A DNA stretch of 15,894 bases from an uncultured Mollicutes bacterium (GCA_900540705.1 UQGR01000038.1:1-15894); one strand, 5' to 3'. Shown: positions 1 to 8,074, counted from the first letter of the stretch. The notes: a model not told the origin generated them from the letters alone. A program made the numbers and translations.

Positions 1-152
1 AATGGATTATATTGTCCTATTGTTCCTGATAAGCTTCCTGTAATAGAGATTATTTTTCCATAGGCTGTATATTCATATTTTACCACAAGGTTGCCATTAG
101 TGTCTATAATAGTAATGTTAGACAAAAAACAAACACTTGTCTTTATAATCAT
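1..152 (-). pseudogene. Orphan Rhs core-end fragment, runs off the left edge
   Basis: Positions 1 to about 112 are nearly identical to 2182-2293 inside the large Rhs gene, with only a handful of substitutions. Translated on the minus strand they give the same DTNGNLVVKYEYTAYGK segment that comes just before the end of the Rhs core. Homology stops abruptly at about 112. The frame continues upstream for only a few unrelated codons to an ATG at 152 without a ribosome binding site, and a stop follows shortly before it. The fragment therefore lacks the whole N-terminal cage and most YD repeats. It reads leftward out of the window, where the rest of the core motif and another variable tip would be expected. 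This is the layout of a displaced 'orphan' rhs-CT cassette, a donor for tip exchange by recombination. The duplication is seen directly; the orphan-cassette role is inferred from known Rhs loci. Confidence 0.8.
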
Positions 153-185
153 AGGAAAAGATAAGGGTTTGTTTTAAGTTACATT

Positions 186-359
186 TTATATAATTACTGA
201 ATACATCTTATGAGATTTTGATTTATCAAGTTTAATAATAAAAAGCTTATTATTCAATAAATTACTTAATCATAACTGACTCAATTTTTTATTTAAATAA
301 TCTTTTTCATCAACATTCTTTCTTATTTTTTCTTTTGAAAAAGATACAGCTGTTTTCAT
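186..359 (-). pseudogene. Possible broken small gene with one in-frame stop
   Basis: An ATG at 359 opens 29 codons (MKTAVSFSKEKIRKN...), is interrupted by TGA at 272-270, and continues in the same frame for 27 more codons to a TAA at 188-186. The product would be a small, Lys-rich peptide. No ribosome binding site precedes the ATG. It lies between a tip-like remnant and an orphan Rhs core fragment, where a cognate immunity gene would be expected, so a decayed immunity gene is possible. In DNA this AT-rich, open frames of this size also occur by chance. I recognise no family. Confidence 0.2.
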
Positions 360-418
360 AAAAATATAATACTTTATATATCGAATTTGAGAAATAAGTT
401 GGCAAAGGAGAGATTGCT

Positions 419-619
419 TTAAAATGCCATTATGTAGTATTTTTTTCTCTTTCTTCCAAAATTAACATAAATATTAATATTTCTATATTTCTTAATTTCT
501 AATTTGCATTTAAAAAATTGTCTTACTGTTAAATGATAGACTGAATATTTAATTTGACGATTTAAATATGCTAAGATGTATGATTTTTGAAATAAATAGC
601 CTTTCAAATCAAATTTCAC
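419..619 (-). CDS. Short hypothetical protein, doubtful
   Basis: The frame starts at GTG (619) and encodes 66 Lys/Tyr/Ile-rich residues. It is open upstream for about 13 further codons with no ATG and no good ribosome binding site. No domain, signal peptide or membrane segment is evident. It sits in the debris-like stretch downstream of the Rhs immunity gene, so it is more likely part of a decayed cassette or a chance open frame than an active gene. Product unknown. Confidence 0.2.
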   Translation of the reverse strand: MKFDLKGYLFQKSYILAYLNRQIKYSVYHLTVRQFFKCKLEIKKYRNINIYVNFGRKRKKYYIMAF

Positions 620-662
620 CTGGTTATCTTGACATTTACAAGTCCAATAACCATTTTAATCA

Positions 663-857
663 CTCCCATATATTATGAAATTTAGAATTCTTTCTTATAA
701 AATGACCTCCGTTGGTCTTATAACCATACATTTTATGAAAGGTTCTATGCTGGTGGGCTGGTATTGCTTCATAATAATTTCCAGACCTGACTACCCAAAA
801 CTTTGGGTAAACAATAAATTCACAACTTTTAATCCATAATAATTTTTTGAGGTTCTA
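663..857 (-). pseudogene. Start-less toxin-tip-like fragment
   Basis: On the minus strand, between a stop at about 861-859 and a TGA at about 665-663, lies an open frame of roughly 60 codons with no start codon at its beginning. Its composition is protein-like: it contains YYEAIPAHQHRTFHKMYGYK followed by TNGGHFIRKNSKFHNIWE, rich in His, Gly and aromatics and unlike the flanking AT-rich noise. A His-rich C-terminal piece that ends with its own stop, just after an Rhs immunity gene and before another Rhs core fragment, fits the 3' end of a displaced rhs toxin tip. I do not recognise the family with confidence. The GGHF and neighbouring His residues suggest a nuclease-like site, but this is only an impression. 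Confidence 0.45.
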
Positions 858-902
858 AGTTTAGTGAAAAAGCATATAGTAAATTTCTTTATTTGATTTT
901 TA

Positions 903-1400
903 TTATTTTATCTCAAAATATTTTAGCAATATTTTTTTAAATTTAGGCTCATTAGCAAAGACAGCAATATGCTTTATAAAATTTCCTTCATATGTAAATG
1001 ATGCGACCATACTATATCCAATTTTGTTTATAATTGTGCATGACAAAACAATAATTTCGTTATTTTGTAGATATATTAAAACAGCATATCCAACAGGTGA
1101 ATTAACACTTTCATTTTCAATGTGGAATATAACAGTTGATAATTCATTTAAAAAATCTTGTATTTTCTCTTCTTCTAACTCTTTAACTAATTTTACTTTA
1201 TTGAAATCAAAAGAAGGTAAACTATTTTCTTTTACAATTATTAATTTAGGATTTTCATTTATACATTCAACCAATTCTATTTTTATCACCTTTTCCATTA
1301 AATCATCTGCATTAAAGTAATAGCTTCCTGGATCTACTGCACATCCTACTAACTCCACTGAACAAAACATTAATAAAATAAATAACCACATTTTTTTCAT
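903..1400 (-). CDS. Lipoprotein, candidate immunity protein for the Rhs toxin
   Basis: The 165-aa product begins with a signal peptide (MKKMWLFILLMFC...) ending in the lipobox LVGC, so Cys20 would be lipidated and the mature protein anchored on the outer face of the membrane. The remaining 145 residues look like a small mixed alpha/beta domain with alternating hydrophobic strands (YAVLIYLQNNEIIVLSC), and I recognise no family. The ATG at 1400 follows a good AGGGGG ribosome binding site and lies 27 bases after the Rhs stop codon. This is the position of the immunity gene in rhs-CT loci, so that role is inferred from position. A lipidated, extracytoplasmic immunity protein would imply that the cognate toxin acts at or outside the membrane. 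No clear terminator follows. Confidence 0.7.
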   Translation of the reverse strand: MKKMWLFILLMFCSVELVGCAVDPGSYYFNADDLMEKVIKIELVECINENPKLIIVKENSLPSFDFNKVKLVKELEEEKIQDFLNELSTVIFHIENESVNSPVGYAVLIYLQNNEIIVLSCTIINKIGYSMVASFTYEGNFIKHIAVFANEPKFKKILLKYFEIK

Positions 1401-1427
1401 TTTCTTCCCCCTAAAATATATGATTAA

Positions 1428-4400
1428 TTAAAGCCAATATAATGCTGTCAAAGGGAAATATAATATACTAACTGCATAATACCCCCATGCATTTCTTATT
1501 TCAGCATTGCTATGAGTCCAACCTTTCACTCCACCCAAAATATCTGCCATTGTTTCCCAAGGAGCGCCATAATAGTTACGAAATTTTGCCCAGGGTCCTA
1601 GTTTTAATGGAGAAGGAATACCAACAGTAAATCCATATGTTAAAATTCCCATCATCATAGATTGATATCCATGTCCTCTTTCATGCCTAATTTCATCAAC
1701 AGAACTATTCCTTTTTAAAAACATAGCATAAAAAGTTCCTGAACGATCTAAATCTGTTCTATATACAGCTATACCTTTATAAAATGAGACTTTAGAAGAA
1801 TTCAAAACCTTTTTCTCATCTGTATTGAATGGGTTCCATCCAATTGCATTCATATCATTTCTAATATCTTCATTAAATAATGAAGCAACCGTAATACCCA
1901 CATAGCTTACTATTGAAACGGCTGCTTGTGTCAATGTTCCACCTATTGGAGTAAATAATAATACTGCTAGTCCTACTAGCCATGGAAATTGTCCATTTGG
2001 ATCTACCATATTCACAGGATTATTTCCACAATAAGTATATAAATTCAATCCATTAACACTTCCAGGCTCTAAATACTCAACAGAATCTATTGTTAACCAT
2101 CTACACCATTCTGGTACATAATATCTACTATTACAATAGTACATATTAGTTTCTCTATCGTAGTAATATCCCTTATATCTAAATGGATTATATTGTCCTA
2201 TTGTTCCTGACAAGCTTCCTGTAATAGAGCTTATTTTTCCGTAGGCTGTATATTCATATTTTACCACAAGGTTACCATTAGTGTCTACAATTCCTAATAT
2301 ATTTTGAAGAATATCTCTTACATAGTAATATCTAGCTGTATTGTCCTTTATAAACCCATATAATAGACCACTCTCATCATATAGGAAATCTAGTCGATAT
2401 TTTGAATTTATTTCAGTAACTAACTTATCGCCCTCATAGTAATACTTAGTAATCTCTGTTCCATTCTTCTTTTCTGTTCTTAAACCCTGATCATTATAGG
2501 TATACTGGATTGTATTATATTTGATAAGTCTTTTTCCTTCAAAGCTATACTGGTTTCCATTATAGCTTTTAGGATTCCAAGGATTCGTAGTATCATATTC
2601 TACAGCTTTGGAATTGATCGTTTTTAGACGATTCATGGTGTCATATCCAAAGGTAGTATTATCTGCCTTTAAAATATTGCCATTCTTATCATATCGGTAT
2701 TCCTTTGTATCCTCTTTTATTAAAAAGCCTCTCTCATTATAGGTATAGCTATGAGAGCCAAAACTATCATCCGTAATTTTGGTTACATTTCCCACCTTGT
2801 CCATTTCATAGCTACGACTATGCGTTGTTGTTCCAAAATGATAGGTTTCTGTATCTACTCTATTAGAGGTATAAAAGCTACTGTTTTCCTGTTGCTGATA
2901 GGTATAGGTCGTTTTTAAGATGTTCTCTCCATCCTTATGAATCTCCGTTTGACATAACCTTTCTAACTCATCAAATTGCTTTGTCTTACCATAACAGGTT
3001 AGCTTCTTCGTTGCTTGAACTAGGCTATCTAATTCCAAATAAGCATTTTTGATAGATAGCATTTGAATTTGTCCTAATAGAGGATAACTGGTCTGTTCAA
3101 CACCTAGATAACTTGTGTTGGATTCCTCAGCAATCTTTCTTCCCACCGCTAACACAAGGCTTTCAAAAGGTTTAGGAATTGCTTGACTTACAAAGAAGGT
3201 TTGACCATTATAATAAACTCGGACATTTTTCATCTTTATCGCTGTAACAGATTCCGTTTCCACAGTCTCGTTAAAGGAAATTGCTAGCTCGTTCCACTCT
3301 CCTCTGTTAGTATCTATACAGGTATCATAGCTCATTCCATTGATTTCTACATAGATATCCTTATCTATATCTCGATATACGCCAATGGTTTGACCATTAC
3401 AATCCTTGCCTTCCCATAAATACTGCCGATCCCAAATATCATCTGTAATCATAAATTTCAAATAGATGGTTCCTGTAGTTGCTAGATTGGTATTATATTC
3501 TAATCTTGTACCATCTGCTACATAGGCATAACCTTTGGACTTGCTGTTATAGTTAAAGCTTCTATCCTTATCTAGACTTGTTGTAACCCGGCAATCATAA
3601 GCCTTAGGCTTTGTTCCCTTTAACGATACAACACTATTTTGTAATGGATAAATTTCCCAATCCTTTGCCTCCCCAAAGTTATCCAAAATATTAGTGGTAG
3701 CTGCAAAATTCACAGCTTCACTTTCGGTTTCTGTAAATAAGTCATTGAATAAGTATTCCTTAGTTCTTCGATAATATCCAATCACGTCTCGTTTATTTAC
3801 AAAATTATGTACACCTATCATTAATGCCGTAATATCAAAGTTCAACGAATCCTTATAAGCCCCATCATACATATATCCGATATAATATTTTAATTTTCCT
3901 GTTAAATCCATCGGAACTCTTGGATTTTTCTTGGTATATACTTTCGTATCACTATTTAAGGTGAGGGCATATTCGCTAACACTTGAGCTTGCAGAATCAT
4001 CTCGGTTCATCCAGTTTAAACAGAAGAAATTCCATTCGTTTAACTGGACAGTAAAATCGGTCGTAATTGGAGTTGAAAAATTACCATTAAAATCTCTTAT
4101 ATGTAATTTTAACTTTCCTGTAGAAAGCATAGATACCTGGATAAAGCTGTTTCCCTGATTACTGAAAACACTGAAAAAACATTTAGATGGTGAATACTCT
4201 GTTGGATAAAACCAAAACCCTACGCACCCACAATTGATATTAGAATTCATAGTGAGCTCATAACACAAAGGATTGTAAACCCCTGCATTAACACAGGATA
4301 AATGTCCCCTCTTGACTATATTAGGCTTAAAGCTATCTCCTGTAGGCTTTTTAGGCAGTATACCATACTTCTCATTTCTCACTATTCCATATTCATCCTG

Positions 4401-6857
4401 GAAGAGTGTACTCATATACTCTGTATCCTTTTGGATTTTTCCATATAGCGCCTCTGGATGAAAGCCTTTGGATCTTGCAACTGTATCATAGGACTCATAG
4501 ATGGTTTTTCCATCAACCGTTCTACTTACCAAGTTAACCTCTCCTAAATTATCATAGGTATAGACTAAACTTAGCTCTGAATCCTTTAACTGGACTAATC
4601 TTCCATCTAAATCATAAAAGTATTCCTTTAAAATCTTACCACTGCCATCCTTTACTGTAACAAGCTCTTTTTTATCATTGTAGATAAATTGTGCTTTTAT
4701 CGTTTCTACGCCCATTGCTGAACGATAAATCACTTTTTCTGGTAAATTAAAATCTGTATAGGTATACTTATAGCTATCGGTGTTCGCTGCTGTCTTTTGT
4801 TCAATTATACGATTTTTAGAATCATAGGTATAGGTATGAAGAAGCGTTTCATTTAATTTGATTGCTTTTACGAGGTTGTCCTGATATTCAAAAGAGTAGC
4901 TTGTAGAATCACTTACCTTAATAGTTTTAATTCGCTCTAAATCGTCATAGCTATAGGTGATATGAGCAAGCTCCGAATCTGTGCTTCCCTTTAATAATAG
5001 GTCAGATATATTGTCATCTCCAAATCCATACCCATATTCTAGAGAAACGCCTAAGGCATCCTTTATTTGTTTTATTCTGCCAAAATTATCATAACTATAG
5101 GTTGTTTCATTGCCCAGCTCATCTTTTTGACTTTCTAACAATGTACCATTTTGTTTATAGGTTTTAACTGTCTCTAAGATTTTAGTACTTGTAGAATCTA
5201 TTACTCGATTGTGGGTTTCATTATTATAAGTATCATATAACTTTTCAACCTTTCCACCAAAGGCCTTATATATCCTACTTAAATTACCTTTGTTATCATA
5301 ACTACAGCCATAGGTTGTTGAATCTCTTAAGGTACATTCCTCTAGCTGTCCCTTCGCATTATAATATGCAACAGAGGAGCCATTACCAGAAAATTGACCA
5401 ATACAATTTCCCCGGCTGTCGTATTCATAAAAGGAACCAAAATCCTTTTTAAATACCTGTAAGCCACCCAAAATAATAGAAGCATTTCCAATTAAGGTAA
5501 TAGAAATTTCAATTTCTGAGTAACTATATTTTGTTGGAATTCCAAAGCAAAGAAAATCAAATTTTCCATCTGGGATTTCCTTTTCAAAGAAGGCTTGTTT
5601 AGACTCTGTAGAATCTAACCGCATTCTCACCTTGACCTTACATGTATCACTATATCCTGTCAGCTGTTTTCCAAAAACAACTAAAGTAAGATTATCTGTT
5701 GCTAACCCTGAAAGGCCGGTAATTGTATGGGTTAGGCTGCCACTTCCACTCACCTTATATACACCATTCATAAACTTTTCAGGAATGGTATTTAGCTTTG
5801 GCTGCTCTTCTACCTTTAAATAATCATTCGCAAAATCTAATATAGTATCCTTAATCAGATTTTCTTCGCTTGGCTGAACAGGCAATACTGTACTTTGAGA
5901 AAGAATGTTCTTGGTTTTGACATCATATCGCGTAGCTTTAGCATTTCCATCCTCGTCAATAGCGTATAACGGCAACCCATTGTTGTCAAAATATAGATAG
6001 CTTTTTTTATTGTCCTGATCTATGAGAGTGGTTACACCATCCTCATATAAAATTGAGGTTTTAGCGCCCTTACTATAATCCTGATTAAAGCCTTCCTCTA
6101 TCTTGCTTACTCTTCCATCCGTAATCGTATATCTCACACAAGCCTTAGACCAAGCATCTAGAATACATAGCGTATTGCCATAGGTGATTTTTATATGCTC
6201 AATTTCGCTACCACCTCGATATACAATAATTTCTGTAAGTTCCTTTGTAGAAGAATAAATAAACTTGGCCCAGGATAATATGGTATTTTTATATTTCGCA
6301 GAAGCCTTACTATATAATCCATTCGTTTTTTCTAAAACAATTTTATACTCTCTGGTATTAGAGATTTCAAGCCCGTCTCCTATCGTTATTACTTCACCAT
6401 TTTTGTATCGAATCTCAGACGGATACTTTTGGGTTCCATCTGCATAGTAAAGTGCATTACCTTCTTGATCCTCAATCGTATAGGTGATTTCATCCGTATC
6501 CTGATCTATACTTCTAATATGCTGATAGGTCGTAAGCTTCGTCTCTTCATTTCTTTCAGAATATTCATTTTCTTCTCTTTCTTCATCGGCATTACGAATT
6601 GACGCATATGTGTGATATCCTGTAAGCTGCTTAAAATAGTTCATCTGCCAGCCCAATCCAAAATCATTGACAATGTTTTTATCTGATAAGCAATAGATTA
6701 AATTTAAGCTGAGCCCAGCATTCCCAGGAGTTCCCAGTAGCGGCAATTCAATATGTAGGTTGGCATCCTCCTTTCTTACGTTCACATAGCCCCTGCCTAT
6801 AGTTCCTATATCGTGGACAATATGCTTGGTATATTCTTTTATTCCTTTATTTCCCAT
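1428..6857 (-). CDS. Giant Rhs/YD-repeat protein with a zincin-like C-terminal tip
   Basis: Residues are numbered from the upstream in-frame ATG at 6872 (1814 aa). The preferred start is Met6 (6857), because GGAGG at 6870-6866 stands 8 bases before it, while nothing resembling a ribosome binding site precedes 6872. Residues 25-80 match the start of an Rhs/SpvB-like cage (IELPLLGTPG...FGLGW). YD repeats span about 480-780 (YSYDNFGRIKQI, YFYDLDGRLVQL) and 1350-1560. Between them lie two lectin-like (concanavalin/LamG-type) domains at about 855-1045 and 1085-1280. The core ends at NPVNMVDPNG (1618-1627). The tip has a hydrophobic stretch (1629-1666), then HERGH (His1730, Glu1731, His1734) and PWETMAD with Glu1773, a plausible gluzincin zinc site. 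There is no signal peptide. It lies just after the nucleotidyltransferase gene and before the lipoprotein gene. By family it is a secreted polymorphic toxin; export route and target are unknown. Confidence 0.93.
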   Translation of the reverse strand: MGNKGIKEYTKHIVHDIGTIGRGYVNVRKEDANLHIELPLLGTPGNAGLSLNLIYCLSDKNIVNDFGLGWQMNYFKQLTGYHTYASIRNADEEREENEYSERNEETKLTTYQHIRSIDQDTDEITYTIEDQEGNALYYADGTQKYPSEIRYKNGEVITIGDGLEISNTREYKIVLEKTNGLYSKASAKYKNTILSWAKFIYSSTKELTEIIVYRGGSEIEHIKITYGNTLCILDAWSKACVRYTITDGRVSKIEEGFNQDYSKGAKTSILYEDGVTTLIDQDNKKSYLYFDNNGLPLYAIDEDGNAKATRYDVKTKNILSQSTVLPVQPSEENLIKDTILDFANDYLKVEEQPKLNTIPEKFMNGVYKVSGSGSLTHTITGLSGLATDNLTLVVFGKQLTGYSDTCKVKVRMRLDSTESKQAFFEKEIPDGKFDFLCFGIPTKYSYSEIEISITLIGNASIILGGLQVFKKDFGSFYEYDSRGNCIGQFSGNGSSVAYYNAKGQLEECTLRDSTTYGCSYDNKGNLSRIYKAFGGKVEKLYDTYNNETHNRVIDSTSTKILETVKTYKQNGTLLESQKDELGNETTYSYDNFGRIKQIKDALGVSLEYGYGFGDDNISDLLLKGSTDSELAHITYSYDDLERIKTIKVSDSTSYSFEYQDNLVKAIKLNETLLHTYTYDSKNRIIEQKTAANTDSYKYTYTDFNLPEKVIYRSAMGVETIKAQFIYNDKKELVTVKDGSGKILKEYFYDLDGRLVQLKDSELSLVYTYDNLGEVNLVSRTVDGKTIYESYDTVARSKGFHPEALYGKIQKDTEYMSTLFQDEYGIVRNEKYGILPKKPTGDSFKPNIVKRGHLSCVNAGVYNPLCYELTMNSNINCGCVGFWFYPTEYSPSKCFFSVFSNQGNSFIQVSMLSTGKLKLHIRDFNGNFSTPITTDFTVQLNEWNFFCLNWMNRDDSASSSVSEYALTLNSDTKVYTKKNPRVPMDLTGKLKYYIGYMYDGAYKDSLNFDITALMIGVHNFVNKRDVIGYYRRTKEYLFNDLFTETESEAVNFAATTNILDNFGEAKDWEIYPLQNSVVSLKGTKPKAYDCRVTTSLDKDRSFNYNSKSKGYAYVADGTRLEYNTNLATTGTIYLKFMITDDIWDRQYLWEGKDCNGQTIGVYRDIDKDIYVEINGMSYDTCIDTNRGEWNELAISFNETVETESVTAIKMKNVRVYYNGQTFFVSQAIPKPFESLVLAVGRKIAEESNTSYLGVEQTSYPLLGQIQMLSIKNAYLELDSLVQATKKLTCYGKTKQFDELERLCQTEIHKDGENILKTTYTYQQQENSSFYTSNRVDTETYHFGTTTHSRSYEMDKVGNVTKITDDSFGSHSYTYNERGFLIKEDTKEYRYDKNGNILKADNTTFGYDTMNRLKTINSKAVEYDTTNPWNPKSYNGNQYSFEGKRLIKYNTIQYTYNDQGLRTEKKNGTEITKYYYEGDKLVTEINSKYRLDFLYDESGLLYGFIKDNTARYYYVRDILQNILGIVDTNGNLVVKYEYTAYGKISSITGSLSGTIGQYNPFRYKGYYYDRETNMYYCNSRYYVPEWCRWLTIDSVEYLEPGSVNGLNLYTYCGNNPVNMVDPNGQFPWLVGLAVLLFTPIGGTLTQAAVSIVSYVGITVASLFNEDIRNDMNAIGWNPFNTDEKKVLNSSKVSFYKGIAVYRTDLDRSGTFYAMFLKRNSSVDEIRHERGHGYQSMMMGILTYGFTVGIPSPLKLGPWAKFRNYYGAPWETMADILGGVKGWTHSNAEIRNAWGYYAVSILYFPLTALYWL
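2182..2293 (-). repeat. Core-end repeat shared with 1-112
   Basis: This stretch encodes residues of the Rhs core just before the conserved hyperconserved end region (DTNGNLVVKYEYTAYGK and onward) and is nearly identical to the left edge of the window. The pair is a direct repeat about 2.18 kb apart on the same strand, bracketing the active tip, its immunity gene and the debris. Recombination between the two would delete the current tip plus immunity gene and install whatever tip lies beyond the left edge. Confidence 0.85.
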
Positions 6858-6865
6858 TTCTTTTT

Positions 6866-6870
6866 CCTCC
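6866..6870 (-). promoter_or_regulatory. Ribosome binding site deciding the Rhs start
   Basis: GGAGG read on the minus strand, 8 bases before the ATG at 6857 and overlapping the upstream in-frame ATG at 6872. The upstream nucleotidyltransferase stop (6876-6874) lies just before it, so translation of the two genes may be coupled. Confidence 0.7.
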
Positions 6871-6873
6871 ATT

Positions 6874-7791
6874 TTATATAATTTTTTTAAGCTTTATTGC
6901 TTCTTTTATCATTTCATCTGGGATATATTCATAGACCTCATGAATATCTACAAACCGATGAAATATCGCCTGCAGGTATTCTGTCAAACCCTTTACTTTC
7001 TCTTTACGCTCGTCCTGTGTCAAATCTAAAGAAAGTCTTACCAGTAAATCAACATCGGAATCAAAGCGTTCTATTCCCTTTGCAAAGGAACCATATAACC
7101 AAAGAGACTGAACTGCATAGGAATTCTTTATCTGCTCCTTATGCTCATTCAGCTTATGAATTACCATAGACCGAGTTAAGGGAGTAAGAGAGTTATAAAA
7201 GCTTGAGGATAGATAGGTATTTTTCTTCAAAACCTTTAAAAGGAAGAGAAACATCGCCTCCTTATTAAGCTTTAAAAATTCATGTTTTGCTTGTTCATAC
7301 TCCTCAAAATCTCCATAGAGAATATGTATACAGGGGATTCCATTTCTCACAAAAACAAAATTTAATACCATTAAAGAAAATAGTACTCTATCCATTTCCT
7401 CACATTCCTTTAGCTCAGTATACACCTGCATATGAAATTCTGCTGCTTGTTCTATCGGAGCCAGCTCTCGAAGATTAAAATATATAGTCGCAAGCTTTAA
7501 GGCTTGAAAGGAATTTAATTCTCTTTCAAATAATAAATAATAAAATCTTTTGAGCAGTCCCTCCGAAACTGAATTTTGATAATTACTGAGTAGATAGGTA
7601 TAGCTGTCATAAAGTCTCTTTATCTTCTCCTCTATAGGGGTCAAATAGCCATCCTCTCCATAGATGACCTTCTTAAACCGGTCATGCTGAAAAACTACCC
7701 CATAGTAATGAAGTATTTTTTCAATAAAGCTTCCCATTTTCTTTCTCACAAGCAACTGCTTCCCATCGATAAGATGGTATACCTCTTCCAT
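6874..7791 (-). CDS. Degenerate Fic-like region fused to an MNT nucleotidyltransferase domain
   Basis: 305 aa. The C-terminal part has the minimal nucleotidyltransferase (MNT, polymerase beta fold) signature GSFAKGIERFDSDVDLLV at 234-251, with metal-binding Asp246 and Asp248 and a candidate third carboxylate at Asp282 (FVDIHEV). Such domains transfer nucleotides to proteins or other small targets. The middle (about 95-175) resembles the Fic helices: PIEQAAEFH at 112-120, and LNFVFVRNGIP, whose Asn145 and Gly151-x-Pro153 align with the conserved N and GxP that follow the Fic active site. The catalytic loop HPFxDGNGR, however, is replaced by LKECEEMDR and lacks the His and the GNG. I infer a dead Fic fold kept as a scaffold. 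It starts with AGGGAG upstream, 4 bases after the holin stop and 16 bases before the Rhs start, so it is part of the same operon. It may modify a substrate in toxin control; substrate unknown. Confidence 0.75.
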   Translation of the reverse strand: MEEVYHLIDGKQLLVRKKMGSFIEKILHYYGVVFQHDRFKKVIYGEDGYLTPIEEKIKRLYDSYTYLLSNYQNSVSEGLLKRFYYLLFERELNSFQALKLATIYFNLRELAPIEQAAEFHMQVYTELKECEEMDRVLFSLMVLNFVFVRNGIPCIHILYGDFEEYEQAKHEFLKLNKEAMFLFLLKVLKKNTYLSSSFYNSLTPLTRSMVIHKLNEHKEQIKNSYAVQSLWLYGSFAKGIERFDSDVDLLVRLSLDLTQDERKEKVKGLTEYLQAIFHRFVDIHEVYEYIPDEMIKEAIKLKKII

Positions 7792-7795
7792 ACAA

Positions 7796-8074
7796 TCACT
7801 TCTCCCTTTTAAAAAATTGCTTCATAATTTGATTTCCTCCCGTGGCAGATAGTCCACTTCCTATTCCTATGGCTATCGCTGTAATGGGGCTAGTCACATT
7901 GCATATCAGCTCTGGACTGATATAATAGGAGATACACCCTAAAATACCTCCACTGACGCCCACAATCGCTGGAATGTATTTGTGCTGACGTTTTTTTCTT
8001 AATATACTCATTTTAAGAAGCTCACCAACGCAATAACAAATAATTGCCAAAACTGGCACACAAAAAAAATCCAT
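7796..8074 (-). CDS. Phage-type holin family membrane protein
   Basis: 92 aa with an N-terminal membrane helix (VPVLAIICYCVGELL), a short basic cytoplasmic loop (LRKKRQHK), a second helix (IPAIVGVSGGILGCISYYI), a third helix containing TAIAIGIGSGLSATGGNQI, and a charged tail (KQFFKREK). Size, topology and the GLSATGGNQI segment match Phage_holin_5_2-type holins of Firmicutes phages and toxin-secretion systems. The start has a strong AAAGGAGG ribosome binding site. It is the first gene of the tight operon with the nucleotidyltransferase and Rhs genes, and no endolysin gene is visible. Holins form membrane lesions. Beside a huge signal-less toxin-like protein this suggests a role in Rhs release, by analogy with TcdE in Clostridioides difficile. 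That role is inference. Confidence 0.8.
   Translation of the reverse strand: MDFFCVPVLAIICYCVGELLKMSILRKKRQHKYIPAIVGVSGGILGCISYYISPELICNVTSPITAIAIGIGSGLSATGGNQIMKQFFKREK

Noticed and set aside
792..809. TACCCAAA-AC-TTTGGGTA hairpin as a terminator
   Set aside because: Loop of two bases and no T tract on either strand; it lies inside the tip-like frame.
663..857. EndoU nuclease identity for the tip remnant, suggested by GGHF
   Set aside because: The rest of the EndoU pattern could not be aligned by eye.
1024..1320. 98-codon plus-strand open frame opposite the lipoprotein gene
   Set aside because: Antisense shadow of the lipoprotein gene; no ribosome binding site and no recognisable protein.
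6870..6872. ATG at 6872 as the Rhs start
   Set aside because: It overlaps the GGAGG that serves the ATG at 6857 and has no ribosome binding site of its own.
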